From: Streptomyces sp. NBRC 110028
GTDB taxonomy: Bacteria; Actinomycetota; Actinomycetes; Streptomycetales; Streptomycetaceae
Reading direction: 5' to 3'
Assembly (NCBI RefSeq): GCF_001417735.1
Contig: NZ_BBUZ01000036.1
Coordinates: 62,001 to 126,000, forward strand
DNA length: 64,000 nucleotides
Each line of letters starts with the position of its first letter. Within the stretch, counting starts at the first letter, position 1. The translations under genes and the position numbers were made by a program. The notes beneath the pieces are model-generated. The model worked only from the letters and a program-made list of their open reading frames with translations, did no database searches and was not told the origin of the DNA. Of this stretch, positions 53,232-62,511 are shown in pieces.

Positions 53232-53656
53232 TGCACCTCGCCTACCCCGCCGTGCTCGCGGTCCTCCTCTTCTGCACCGGTCTGTACGGCGTGCTGGCCC
53301 GCCGCAACGCGATCCTGGTGCTGATGTCCGTCGAGCTGATGCTCAACGCCGTCAACCTCAACCTCGTCGCCTTCGACGTCTGGCTCCGCGACACCCTGCA
53401 CGCGGGCCAGGCGCTCACCCTGTTCACCATCGCCATCGCCGCCGCCGAGATCGGCATCGGTCTCGCCATCGTCCTGCTCGTGTACCGCAACCGGGGCACC
53501 TCCGACGTCGACCGGCTCCGGGACCTGGCCGACCCCCCGCCGAGAGGCCAGGCGCCCATGAACCACAGCGACGACAGCATGGCAGCCGCCACTGACAACG
53601 GCCCCGACAACGGCCCCGACGCCGAGGCATCTCCCGCCCGGAGGCAGACCGCGTGA
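53231..53656 (+). CDS. nuoK2: Second NuoK subunit with C-terminal extension
   Basis: 141 residues. The usual three-helix body keeps both membrane glutamates (SVELMLNAVNL, AAAEIGIGLAI). It adds about 40 hydrophilic residues with DNGPDNGPDAEA at the C-terminus, absent from NuoK1. A start codon inside the tail (MNHSDDSM) is not supported as a separate gene. The end overlaps nuoL2 by four bases. Confidence 0.92.
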   Translation: MHLAYPAVLAVLLFCTGLYGVLARRNAILVLMSVELMLNAVNLNLVAFDVWLRDTLHAGQALTLFTIAIAAAEIGIGLAIVLLVYRNRGTSDVDRLRDLADPPPRGQAPMNHSDDSMAAATDNGPDNGPDAEASPARRQTA

Positions 53657-55671
53657 CGACCACGACCGCCGCCGTTCTCGTCCCGCTCCTGCCCTTCCTC
53701 GGTGCCGCCGCGGGACTCCTTCTCGGCCGCCGCGCCCCCGGCTTCGTACGGCCCCTCGCCATCCTGCCCACCCTCGCCGCGACCGTGCTCGCCGTCCTCG
53801 TCGCCGTACGGCAGGGCGGCGGCGAAGGCGCCGGGAAGGCGCCGCTGACCCTCGCCACCCGGCTCGCCGACACTGGCTCGGTCCCGATCGACCTGGCGCT
53901 GCACATCGACGGGTTCGCCGCCCTGGTCGCGGTCCTCGTCGGCGTCGTCGCGTGCTGCGTGCAGGTCTACTCGACCGGCTACCTGCGGGACGACCCCCGC
54001 TACCCGTCCTACGCCGCCCTCGTCTCCCTCTTCACCGCCGCGATGCTCCTCGTCGTCTATTCCGACGACCTGATCGTGCTGCTCGTCGGCTGGGAGATCA
54101 TGGGCATCTGCTCGTACTTCCTGGTCGGCCACTACTGGGAGACCGCGGCCGCCCGGTCCGCCTCGCTCAAGGCGTTCCTCGTCACCAAGCTCGGCGACGT
54201 CCCGTTCCTGATCGGCGTCTTCGCGCTCGCCGGGGACACCGGCACGTTCCGCATCAGCGAGATCTACGCCCGGCTCACCGCCACCACCTCCGGCATCCCG
54301 CTGGACCACCCGACCCTGATCGCGCTGCTGCTGCTGGCCGGGGTCGCGGGCAAGTCGGCCCAGTTCCCGCTGCACACCTGGCTGCCGGACGCGATGGCGG
54401 GCCCCACCCCGGTGTCCGCGCTGATCCACGCCGCCACCATGGTCGCCGCCGGTGTCTACTTCATCGCCCGGCTGCTGCCCGTCTTCGCGTCCTCCGCCGC
54501 CGCGCTCGCCGTCCTCGCCGCCATGGCCGCGATCACCATGGTCGGCTCGGCGCTCGCCGCGCTCGCCCAGGACGACATCAAACGCGTCCTCGCCTACTCG
54601 ACCGTCGGCCAGCTCGGCTACATGACCGGCGCGCTGGCCGTGAACGACCGCGGCGCGGCCGTCTTCCACCTCATCGCCCACGGCGCGTTCAAGGCGCTGC
54701 TCTTCCTCGGCGCCGGCGTGATCATCCACGCGGCTGGGACGAACTCGCTGGCCGCCATGTCGCGGATGAGCGGCCTCGCGGGGCGCATCCCCGACGCCTA
54801 CTGGACCACCACGGTCGCGCTGCTCGCGCTCGCCGCCATCCCGCCGTTCGCGGGCTTCTTCTCCAAGGAAGCCGTCCTCGGCGCCGCCGAGCACGCCGCC
54901 ACCGGCCACACCTCCGCCGTACCGGCGGGCGTCGGCTGGACCGTGCTCACCGCCGGGCTGCTCACCGCGCTGCTGACCGCCGCGTACGCGGGCCGCCTGT
55001 GGCTGCTGGCCTTCCGGGGCAAGGGCGAACAGGCCCCCGACCACGGCAAGCAGCCGATCACGCTGAACATCGTCCTGTGGGTGCTCTTCGTGCCCACCCT
55101 CGCCCTCGGGCTGTCCTACCGCACCCTCCCCGACTGGTTCGACGGCGAGACCCTCACCCCCACCCTCACCACCTCCGTCCTCGGCACCGGAGCCGCCCTC
55201 ATCGGCGTGCTCGTCATGTACGCCGCGTGGCGGCACACCTCGGCGCGGGCCGCCCGCGTACCGCTCGGCGCCGTGGCCGCCCACCCGGACGCCGCCGACG
55301 CCGTCTCCGAGGCCGAGGCCATCGCCACCCACGAGGCCGCCTACGGATCCATCGCCGGGGCCGCCGACCCCGCCGATCCCGGCCGCCTCCTCCTCGGCCC
55401 CCTCCACCGCCACGCGGCAGCCGGTTTCCACCTCGACGCCGTCTACGGCGCCCTGTTCGTCCGCCCCGTGCGCGCCGCCGCCGGCCTCGTCCGCTTCCTC
55501 GACCGCGAGGTCGTCGAGACGTACGTACGCGGCGCGGCCGGTGCCCCCCGCCTGCTCGGCGCGGCCGTCCGCCGCGCCCAGAACGGCAATGTGCAGACCT
55601 ACCTCGGCGCGCTGCTCGCGGGCTCCCTCGTCCTGGCCGTGGCCGCCGTCCTCGTCGCAGCGGGAGCCTGA
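53653..55671 (+). CDS. nuoL2: Second NuoL subunit
   Basis: 672 residues, Mrp-type antiporter-like. Key Glu in DDLIVLLVGWEIMGICSYFL and Lys-containing GKSAQFPLHTWLPDAMAGPT are conserved. The C-terminal part has the long hydrophilic and lateral-helix region. GTG start. Confidence 0.94.
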   Translation: MTTTTAAVLVPLLPFLGAAAGLLLGRRAPGFVRPLAILPTLAATVLAVLVAVRQGGGEGAGKAPLTLATRLADTGSVPIDLALHIDGFAALVAVLVGVVACCVQVYSTGYLRDDPRYPSYAALVSLFTAAMLLVVYSDDLIVLLVGWEIMGICSYFLVGHYWETAAARSASLKAFLVTKLGDVPFLIGVFALAGDTGTFRISEIYARLTATTSGIPLDHPTLIALLLLAGVAGKSAQFPLHTWLPDAMAGPTPVSALIHAATMVAAGVYFIARLLPVFASSAAALAVLAAMAAITMVGSALAALAQDDIKRVLAYSTVGQLGYMTGALAVNDRGAAVFHLIAHGAFKALLFLGAGVIIHAAGTNSLAAMSRMSGLAGRIPDAYWTTTVALLALAAIPPFAGFFSKEAVLGAAEHAATGHTSAVPAGVGWTVLTAGLLTALLTAAYAGRLWLLAFRGKGEQAPDHGKQPITLNIVLWVLFVPTLALGLSYRTLPDWFDGETLTPTLTTSVLGTGAALIGVLVMYAAWRHTSARAARVPLGAVAAHPDAADAVSEAEAIATHEAAYGSIAGAADPADPGRLLLGPLHRHAAAGFHLDAVYGALFVRPVRAAAGLVRFLDREVVETYVRGAAGAPRLLGAAVRRAQNGNVQTYLGALLAGSLVLAVAAVLVAAGA

Positions 55672-55674
55672 CCC

Positions 55675-57273
55675 GTGAACCACACCGTCCTGCAATACCT
55701 CCTCGCGGCCGTCGTCGTGCTCCCCCTGCTCGGCTCCGTCGCCGCCCTGCTCCCGGCCCCGCCCGGCCTGAAGGGCCGCGACCCGGACCAGGCCGTGCTG
55801 CGCCACGGCGTCACCGTCACCGGCGCCGTGCTCGCCGCCGCCGTCGCGCTCGCCGTCGGCTTCGACCACGGCCGCCCGGGCGCGATGCAGGCCCAGACCG
55901 ACATCAGCTGGATCCCGGCGCTGGACATCCGGATCCACCTCGGCGTCGACGGCGTCTCGCTGCCCCTGCTCGTGCTGACCGCGCTGCTGACGTTCCTCTG
56001 CGCGCTGTACAGCTACTCCAAGGTGCCCGCCGGGGGCTCGACCCCCTCGCCGAAGGGGTTCGTCTCGCTGCTGCTGCTCCTGGAGGGCGGCACCCTGGCC
56101 AGCTTCGCGGTCCTGGACCTGATGCTGTTCTTCCTGGCGTTCGAGATGACGCTCATCCCGATGTACTTCCTCATCAACCGGTGGGGAGGCGCCGAACGGG
56201 AGCGCGCCGCCTGGCGGTTCATCCTCTACACGCTGCTCGGCTCCGTCATCATGCTGCTCGGCCTCCTCCTCGTCGGGGTCAAGGGCGGCACTTTCGACAT
56301 GGTGGCACTCGCCACCGACAACGGCTCCGGGCTCAGCCACACCACCCAGCTCATCGCGGCCCTCGCCATCATCGCCGGACTCGCCGTCAAGGCCCCGATG
56401 TGGCCGCTGCACAGCTGGCTGCCGGACGCCCACACCGCCGCGCCCACCGTCGGCTCGGTCCTCCTCGCGGGCGTCCTGCTGAAGATGGGCACGTACGGAC
56501 TGGTCCGCATCGTGCTGCCGATGGTCCCCGAGGGCGCCCACACCTACGCGCCCTACCTGGCCGCGTTCGCCGTCGTCGGCATCATCTACGGATCCCTCGC
56601 CTGCCTGGCGTTGGCACGCTCCGGAGCGGGCGGCGACCTCAAGCGGCTCATCGCCTACTCCTCCGTCGGCCACATGGGCTTCGTGCTGCTCGGCATCGCC
56701 ACCCTCACCCCCACCGGGGTGAACGGCGCGCTGTTCGCCAACATCGCCCACGGCCTCATCACCGGCCTGCTCTTCTTCCTCGTCGGCGCGCTCAAGGACC
56801 GCTCCGGCACCACCGACCTGGACCAGCTCTCGGGCGCCGGCGGCGCCGCCCTCTACGGCAGGGCGCCCCGCCTCGGCGGGCTGCTCGCCTTCGGCGCCGT
56901 CGCCTCCCTGGGACTGCCCGGACTCGCCGGGTTCTGGGGCGAGATGCTCGCCATGTTCGGCGCCTTCGAACCCGCCCACGGGCTCAGCCGCCCGGCGTAC
57001 CTCACCTATATGGCGCTCGCCGCCTTCGGCACCCTGCTGACCGCCGCCTACATGCTCATCGTCGTACGGCGCGTCTGCATGGGCGACCACCCCGTGGAAC
57101 CCGGGGCCGAACACGGCGCCGCCCGGCCCGCCCTGGCCGACGTCCACGGCTACGAATTCGCCGCCTGGAGCCCCCTGGTGGCCCTCACCGTCCTCGCCGG
57201 ACTGTGGCCCGCGGCCCTCCTCGGCCTCACCGACCCGGCCGTGCAGCAGCTCCTCGCGGGAGGCAACCGATGA
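55675..57273 (+). CDS. nuoM2: Second NuoM subunit
   Basis: 532 residues. DLMLFFLAFEMTLIPMYFLI carries the essential Glu, and KAPMWPLHSWLPDAHTAAPT the Lys loop. GTG start three bases after nuoL2. The end overlaps nuoN2 by four bases. Confidence 0.94.
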   Translation: MNHTVLQYLLAAVVVLPLLGSVAALLPAPPGLKGRDPDQAVLRHGVTVTGAVLAAAVALAVGFDHGRPGAMQAQTDISWIPALDIRIHLGVDGVSLPLLVLTALLTFLCALYSYSKVPAGGSTPSPKGFVSLLLLLEGGTLASFAVLDLMLFFLAFEMTLIPMYFLINRWGGAERERAAWRFILYTLLGSVIMLLGLLLVGVKGGTFDMVALATDNGSGLSHTTQLIAALAIIAGLAVKAPMWPLHSWLPDAHTAAPTVGSVLLAGVLLKMGTYGLVRIVLPMVPEGAHTYAPYLAAFAVVGIIYGSLACLALARSGAGGDLKRLIAYSSVGHMGFVLLGIATLTPTGVNGALFANIAHGLITGLLFFLVGALKDRSGTTDLDQLSGAGGAALYGRAPRLGGLLAFGAVASLGLPGLAGFWGEMLAMFGAFEPAHGLSRPAYLTYMALAAFGTLLTAAYMLIVVRRVCMGDHPVEPGAEHGAARPALADVHGYEFAAWSPLVALTVLAGLWPAALLGLTDPAVQQLLAGGNR

Positions 57274-58811
57274 CACCGATCGCCTCTGGTCTCGCCGCGG
57301 ACCTCGTCCAGTCCGTCGACTGGTCCGCCGTCGCCCCGCCCACCATCGCCGCCGTGGCCGGACTCGTCGTCCTCGTCGCCGACCTCTTCCTGCCCGAGCG
57401 CAGGAAGCCCCTCCTGGGATGGCTGGCGATCACGGGCCTTCTCCTCGCCGGGCTCAGCCTGCTGCCCCTGCTCCACGCGGACCGCTCCACCTTCTGCGTC
57501 GGCTCCGGCGGCGCCGAGGCGTGCAGCTACACGGCCGACGCGTTCACCCTCGTCATCCAGCTCCTGGTGCTCGGCGGGGCGCTGCTCACCGCGCTGCTGT
57601 CCGTCAGCGGCATCCAGGACCTGCGGCTCCCCGCGGGCGAGTTCTGGTTCCTGCTGCTGTCGTCCGCCTCCGGCGCGGCCCTGCTGCCCGCCTCCCGGGA
57701 CCTCGCGACCCTCGTCGTCGCCCTGGAGGTGGCCTCCCTCCCCGCCTTCGCGCTCGTCGGACTGCGCCGGGAGAGCCGGCTCTCCTCCGAGGCCGCGCTG
57801 AAGTTCTTCCTCTCCTCGGTCACCGCGACCGCCGTCATGCTGCTCGGCGTCAGCTTCGTCTACGCCACCACCGGCAGCCTGCACCTGTCCCGGATCGCCG
57901 ACGGCCTCACCCATGTCGACCCCCGGCTCGACACGCTCGCCCAGACCGGCGTCGTCCTCACCCTGGTCGGCTTCGCCTTCAAGACCGCCGCCGTGCCCTT
58001 CCACTTCTGGGTCCCGGACACCTACGTCGGCGCGCCGATCCCGGTGGCCGCCTACCTCTCCGTGGTCGGCAAGGCGGTCGGCTTCTCCGGCCTCATCCTG
58101 GTGACCCTCCTCGCCTTCCCGTCCTACGACGACGTGTGGGGCCCGGCCATCGCCGTCCTCGCCGCGCTCACCATGACCGCGGGCAACGTCGCCGCGCTGC
58201 GCCAGCGCCCCGAGCGCGCGCACAGCGCCGTCCGCCTGCTGGCCTGGTCCTCCGTCGGCCAGGCGGGCTATCTGCTGGTCCCGATCGCCGCCGCCGGATA
58301 CGCGGGCTCCGCCGGCGACGCGTCCCAGGCCATCGGCTCCACCGTCGCCTACGCGCTGATGTACGCGGCCGTGAACCTCGGCGCCTTCGCGGTCGTCGCC
58401 CTCGTCGCCCGTACGCACGCCACCGGCCGCATCACCGACTACCGCGGCCTGTACGCGGCCCGCCCGGCCGCCGCCCTCGCGCTCGGCTTCTTCCTGCTGT
58501 GCCTGGCCGGGCTGCCGCCGGGCATCATCGGGCTCTTCGCCAAGGTGACCGTCTTCTCCACGGCCGTCCACGCGGGCCTCGGCTGGCTGGCCGTCGTGAT
58601 GGCGCTGAACGTGGTGATCGCCCTCTACTACTACCTCCAGTGGACGGCCGTCCTCTTCCGCGCACCGGAACCCGCGGGCGCGGCGACCGTCACCCCGGTG
58701 CCGGCCACCGCCCCCCTGACAGCCGCCATCGGCCTCGCCGCCGTCCTCGGCGTCGCCCTCTCCGGCGCCCCCCAGCTCGTCCTGCGGTTCGCCTCCGGCG
58801 CCCTGCTGTAG
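57270..58811 (+). CDS. nuoN2: Second NuoN subunit
   Basis: 513 residues, antiporter-like. KTAAVPFHFWVPDTYVGAPI is the NuoN signature. Last gene of the nuo2 cluster. No strong terminator is visible before htpX, but a GTGCAC-ATGG-GTGCAC repeat (58824-58839) follows the stop. Confidence 0.94.
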   Translation: MTPIASGLAADLVQSVDWSAVAPPTIAAVAGLVVLVADLFLPERRKPLLGWLAITGLLLAGLSLLPLLHADRSTFCVGSGGAEACSYTADAFTLVIQLLVLGGALLTALLSVSGIQDLRLPAGEFWFLLLSSASGAALLPASRDLATLVVALEVASLPAFALVGLRRESRLSSEAALKFFLSSVTATAVMLLGVSFVYATTGSLHLSRIADGLTHVDPRLDTLAQTGVVLTLVGFAFKTAAVPFHFWVPDTYVGAPIPVAAYLSVVGKAVGFSGLILVTLLAFPSYDDVWGPAIAVLAALTMTAGNVAALRQRPERAHSAVRLLAWSSVGQAGYLLVPIAAAGYAGSAGDASQAIGSTVAYALMYAAVNLGAFAVVALVARTHATGRITDYRGLYAARPAAALALGFFLLCLAGLPPGIIGLFAKVTVFSTAVHAGLGWLAVVMALNVVIALYYYLQWTAVLFRAPEPAGAATVTPVPATAPLTAAIGLAAVLGVALSGAPQLVLRFASGALL

Positions 58812-58947
58812 CGGCCCGCTCACGGTGCACATGGGTGCACAAGGGAACTAGTGACCCTCACCCGGCGTTGACCAGTTCAGGGACGGTCCACTGAAAGGTG
58901 GAGACACCAGTCAAGGGTCCCCCTGGGCATCATTGGGAGGGCGTACC

Positions 58948-59811
58948 GTGCACCGCCGGCACAACGGGCTGAAGACCGCCGTACTCCTCGGGGGACTGTC
59001 CGCGCTCATCATCGTCATCGGCAGCTTCTTCGGCCGGATGGGGCTGATCATCGCGGTCTTCGTCGCCCTGGGGACGAACGCGTACGCCTACTGGAACAGC
59101 GACAAGCTCGCCCTGCGGGCCATGCGGGCGCGTCCCGTCAGCGAGTTCGAGGCGCCCGGGCTCTACCGGATGGTGCGCGAGCTGTCGACCGCCGCCCGGC
59201 AGCCCATGCCGCGGCTCTACATCTCCCCGACCGAGGCGCCCAACGCCTTCGCGACCGGCCGCAACCCGCGCAGGGCCGCGGTCTGCTGCACCGACGGCAT
59301 CCTGCGGCTGCTCGACGAGCGGGAGCTGCGGGGGGTCATCGGCCATGAGCTGAGTCACGTCTACAACCGCGACATCCTCATCTCCTCCATCGCGGGCGCG
59401 CTGGCCAGCGTGGTGGTGTTCCTGGTCAACTTCGCCTGGCTGATCCCGGTCGGCCGGTCCGACGACGACGAGGGCCCCGGGATCATCGGGATGCTGCTGA
59501 TCATGTTCCTCGGCCCGCTCGCGGCCGCCATCATCCAGCTCGCCGTCAGCCGCTCCCGCGAGTACGAGGCGGACGCGTCCGGCGCCCAGCTCACCGGCGA
59601 CCCCCTGGCCCTCGCCAGCGCCCTGCGCAAGCTCGAAGCGGGCACGCAGGCGCTGCCGCTGCCCCCGGAACCCCGGCTGGAGACCGCCAGCCATATGATG
59701 ATCGCCAACCCGTTCCGGGCCGGGGACGGAATGGCGAAGCTCTTCTCCACCCACCCGCCCATGCGGGAGCGGATCGCACGACTCGAAAAGATGGCGGGGG
59801 AGCAACCATGA
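58948..59811 (+). CDS. htpX: HtpX-family membrane zinc protease
   Basis: 287 residues. M48B metalloprotease of membrane quality control. Two N-terminal helices, the zinc motif HELSH (residues 133-137), two further helices, and the third ligand Glu in SREYEADASGAQLTG. The GTG at 58948 has GGGAGG seven bases upstream; a TTG at 58933 is in frame but lacks a site. It follows the nuo2 cluster of membrane proteins and overlaps the YccF gene by four bases. Confidence 0.93.
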   Translation: MHRRHNGLKTAVLLGGLSALIIVIGSFFGRMGLIIAVFVALGTNAYAYWNSDKLALRAMRARPVSEFEAPGLYRMVRELSTAARQPMPRLYISPTEAPNAFATGRNPRRAAVCCTDGILRLLDERELRGVIGHELSHVYNRDILISSIAGALASVVVFLVNFAWLIPVGRSDDDEGPGIIGMLLIMFLGPLAAAIIQLAVSRSREYEADASGAQLTGDPLALASALRKLEAGTQALPLPPEPRLETASHMMIANPFRAGDGMAKLFSTHPPMRERIARLEKMAGEQP

Positions 59812-60200
59812 GAACCATTCTGAATATCATCTGGCTCGTGCTCAGCGGCTTCTGGATGGCGTGCGGCTATGTGCTCGCCGGTCTGCTGCTGTGCGTCACC
59901 ATCATCGGCATCCCCTTCGGGATCGCCTCGTTCCGCATCGCCGGGTTCGCCCTGTGGCCCTTCGGCCGCACGGCCGTCCCCCGCCGCGACGCGGGCGCCG
60001 CCTCCTGCGTGGGCAACGTGCTGTGGCTCATCCTCGCGGGCTGGTGGCTCGCCCTCGGCCACATCGTCACCGGCGTCCTGCTGTGCGTCACGATCATCGG
60101 TATCCCGCTGGGCGTCGCCAACTTCAAGCTGATCCCGATCTCCCTCACCCCCCTCGGCCACGACATCGTCCCGACGGACCGCCCCTTCGCCGCCCGCTGA
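59808..60200 (+). CDS. YccF-domain membrane protein
   Basis: 130 residues containing two copies of the YccF motif (LLLCVTIIGIPFGIASFRIA and LLCVTIIGIPLGVANFKL), with hydrophobic segments. Function of the family is unknown. Translationally coupled with htpX. Confidence 0.9.
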   Translation: MRTILNIIWLVLSGFWMACGYVLAGLLLCVTIIGIPFGIASFRIAGFALWPFGRTAVPRRDAGAASCVGNVLWLILAGWWLALGHIVTGVLLCVTIIGIPLGVANFKLIPISLTPLGHDIVPTDRPFAAR

Positions 60201-60211
60201 TCACCGGCGGG

Positions 60212-61348
60212 TCAGCTCGCCTTCGCGGTATGCCTCATGAGGTCCAGGAGCGACGGGGGCACGTGCGGCCGGTGGGCCATCACCCGTAGCGTGGTGTGCA
60301 GTCTGTCGCGGCTGCGCACGGAGGTGACCGTCTCCAGCAGGGCGTTGATCGAGACCAGCGTGGCCTCGCCCTCCCGCCACGCGTGGGCGGCCGCGTACGC
60401 CGACAGCAGGGCGACGCTGTAGTAGAGCGTCCCCCGGCCCTCCGGGAAGGGCGCCGAGGCCAGTTCGAGGGCGCGCCGCATCTTGGGGATCGCGGTCCTG
60501 GCCTCACCGGCGGCAAGGAGCGCCTCGCCCTCGTGGCCGGTGATCTCGCTGTCGTTCACCCACCACGCCCACGCCGGGTCCCGGGGGCTGATCGAGTCCT
60601 CCAGCCCGGCCCTGGCGCCCTCCAGTTCGGTCAGCGCCCGCCGGTGGTCGCCCACTTGGGCGAGCGCCCTGCCCCGGCGCACGCGTGCGAGCAGCGCGAT
60701 ACGGGGCGGGACGTGGGGCCTGGTCAGCAGCTCGTCGGCGATCCGCAGCGCCTCGCCCGCGCGGCCGGTCTGTACGTCGTGCATCGCGAGCATGTCCAGG
60801 GCGAACCACTCCATGGTCCTGTCCCCGGCCTGCCGGGCGAGCAGGTGGGACTCCAGGAACGCCGTCCGCGAGGCGTCCCACCGCCCGGAGTCGAACAGCA
60901 GCCAGCCCGCGATCTCGGCGAGCTCGGCGACGGCCGACAGGTACCCGGCCCGCGCCCGCTCGGGAACGGCGCCCCGGTCCAGCTTCCGCTGCTCCGCCCG
61001 CCACACCTGTACGGCCGCCGGTGCCATCACCCCACCGCCGTACCGGTTGTCGTGCGCCAGCAGGTGGGCGACGGAGGCACGCATGTGCGCGATGTCTCCG
61101 TCGACGCCGGTGGGCCGCTCGGCGCCCGGCTCCGGCGGGCGTACCTCGGGCGCCCTGAGCGAGACCAGCGCCCCCTCGGCCTCCAGCAGGCCGTCCAGGC
61201 CCGCCGCCAGCGCCTTCGACGGCTGCTGTCTGCCGTTGATCACGCGCGAGAGGTAGGCGGGGTCGTAGTTGAGCGCACGGGCCGTGGCGCGTATGGACAA
61301 GCCCCGCTCGGCGAGCAGAGCACGAACGCGCGATCCGAAATCGCCCAT
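60212..61348 (-). CDS. XRE-family helix-turn-helix regulator with TPR-like C-terminal domain
   Basis: 378 residues. N-terminal XRE domain (LSIRATARALNYDPAYLSRVINGRQQPSKAL) followed by a helical region with repeated about 35-residue units (GYLSAVAELAEIAGWLLFD, GEALRIADELL, RALTELEGARAGL), typical of the large Streptomyces regulator family with TPR-like sensor parts. Convergent with the YccF gene. Target unknown; no DUF397-type partner is next to it. Confidence 0.88.
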   Translation of the reverse strand: MGDFGSRVRALLAERGLSIRATARALNYDPAYLSRVINGRQQPSKALAAGLDGLLEAEGALVSLRAPEVRPPEPGAERPTGVDGDIAHMRASVAHLLAHDNRYGGGVMAPAAVQVWRAEQRKLDRGAVPERARAGYLSAVAELAEIAGWLLFDSGRWDASRTAFLESHLLARQAGDRTMEWFALDMLAMHDVQTGRAGEALRIADELLTRPHVPPRIALLARVRRGRALAQVGDHRRALTELEGARAGLEDSISPRDPAWAWWVNDSEITGHEGEALLAAGEARTAIPKMRRALELASAPFPEGRGTLYYSVALLSAYAAAHAWREGEATLVSINALLETVTSVRSRDRLHTTLRVMAHRPHVPPSLLDLMRHTAKAS

Positions 61349-61679
61349 GGCGGAACTCCCTGCGTGGACCGTTGACTCCTCAGCGTAGTCAACGCTCGGC
61401 GACTCCCGCGGCTACGAGCCGGCGCTCAAGGATGGCCGCACCAGTTCCCACGACAGGAAGAACGCGATGACCGGCCTGCGCCTACTGGCGACCGCGGGGC
61501 GCATGCCGGGGAACTCCGCTACCTGGCGCACCGGCTGACGGAAGCCCTCCGTGACGCCCTGCGGATCGCCGAGAGCCGGGGCGACCGGCTGACGGCGGCC
61601 CCCGCCGGCGGGGATGGTGCCGCCACACACGAACGCCGGGGCCCGCAAGGCCCCGGCGTGCCGTAACCCGGCGCGCGAG
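61349..61679. other. Intergenic region without a convincing gene
   Basis: 331 bases. Short plus-strand stretches read like protein remnants (for example GELRYLAHRLTEALRDALRI before 61600) but are in different frames and lack starts. A decayed gene is possible. The right end holds the yajQ terminator. Confidence 0.4.
61633..61659 (-). terminator. Terminator of yajQ
   Basis: ACGCCGGGGCC and GGCCCCGGCGT form a perfect 11-bp stem with loop CGCAA, about 20 bp after the yajQ stop. Confidence 0.75.
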
Positions 61680-62168
61680 CTACCGGTAGTTGACGAACTG
61701 GATCGCGAAGTCCAGGTCCTTCCCCTTCAGCAGCGCGATCACGGACTGCAGATCGTCGCGGCTCTTGGAGGTGACCCGCAGCTCCTCGCCCTGCACCTGT
61801 GCCTTGACACCCTTCGGGCCCTCATCGCGGATGATCTTGGCGACCTTCTTCGCGTTGTCCTGCGAGATGCCTTCCTGCAGGGAGGCGAAGATCTTGTACT
61901 CCTTGCCGGACGCCTGCGGCTCGCCCGCGTCCAGCGCCTTCAGCGAGATCCCGCGCTTGACGAGCTTGGACTGGAAGACGTCGAGGATCGCCTTCACCCG
62001 CTCCTCGGAGTTCGCGCGCATCTCGATCCGCTCGCCCGACCAGTCGATCGAGGCCCCGACGTTCTTGAAGTCGTAGCGCTGGGAGATCTCGCGGCTCGCC
62101 TGGTTGAGCGCGTTGTCGACCTCCTGCCGCTCGACCTTCGAGACGATGTCGAAACTGGAGTCGGCCAT
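61680..62168 (-). CDS. yajQ: YajQ-family nucleotide-binding protein
   Basis: 162 residues, the family length. FDIVSKVERQEVDNALNQAS at the start, RYDFKNVGASI and the ending KDLDFAIQFVNYR are diagnostic. YajQ proteins bind nucleotides; some bind cyclic di-GMP. ATG at 62168 follows GAGGAG; a longer frame upstream lacks such a site. Divergent from the tRNA gene. Confidence 0.95.
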   Translation of the reverse strand: MADSSFDIVSKVERQEVDNALNQASREISQRYDFKNVGASIDWSGERIEMRANSEERVKAILDVFQSKLVKRGISLKALDAGEPQASGKEYKIFASLQEGISQDNAKKVAKIIRDEGPKGVKAQVQGEELRVTSKSRDDLQSVIALLKGKDLDFAIQFVNYR

Positions 62169-62364
62169 CGTGAGTTGGCTCCTCGTACGTAGATCCGTCA
62201 GTGGCACGGCCCAGCGGACCGTAAGCGCCAGCCTAGCCATCCCGGCCATGATCCAGAGGCGATCAACCGGGTGGCGGACCACCCCCCGGCATCAGGTATT
62301 GTTTACGTCGTTGCCAGGGAGCGGCACCGCGAAAGCGGCGCAGGGCACCTGGTCACACATCCCA

Positions 62365-62446
62365 GGCGGTGTGCCCGAGTGGCCAATGGGAGCGGACTGT
62401 AAATCCGTCGGCTTAGCCTACCCAGGTTCGAATCCTGGCGCCGCCA
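62365..62446 (+). tRNA. tRNA-Tyr (GTA)
   Basis: 82 bases with a long variable arm as in bacterial tyrosine tRNA. Acceptor arms GGCGGTG and CGCCGCC pair with one G-U, anticodon GTA at 62399-62401, T-arm CCAGG-TTCGAAT-CCTGG, discriminator A. CCA is not encoded. Confidence 0.97.
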
Positions 62447-62456
62447 CGCTGGGAAA

Positions 62457-62493
62457 ACGGCCCCCGAGCCGCGGAAACGCGGCCGGGGGCCGT
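62457..62493 (+). terminator. Terminator of tRNA-Tyr
   Basis: ACGGCCCCCG/CGGGGGCCGT plus inner GCCGCG/CGCGGC with one bulged A and a GAAA loop. It begins ten bases after the tRNA. Confidence 0.85.
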
Positions 62494-62511
62494 TGTCATT
62501 ACGCTGAGAAG

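Noticed and set aside
53242..57276. Very long open frame (1344 codons) antisense to nuoK2-nuoM2
   Set aside because: Composition is that of a shadow frame in GC-rich DNA; it runs against well-conserved nuo genes and resembles no protein.
61412..61648. Small minus-strand open frame between the XRE gene and yajQ
   Set aside because: No ribosome binding site, no recognisable features, and it overlaps the yajQ terminator.
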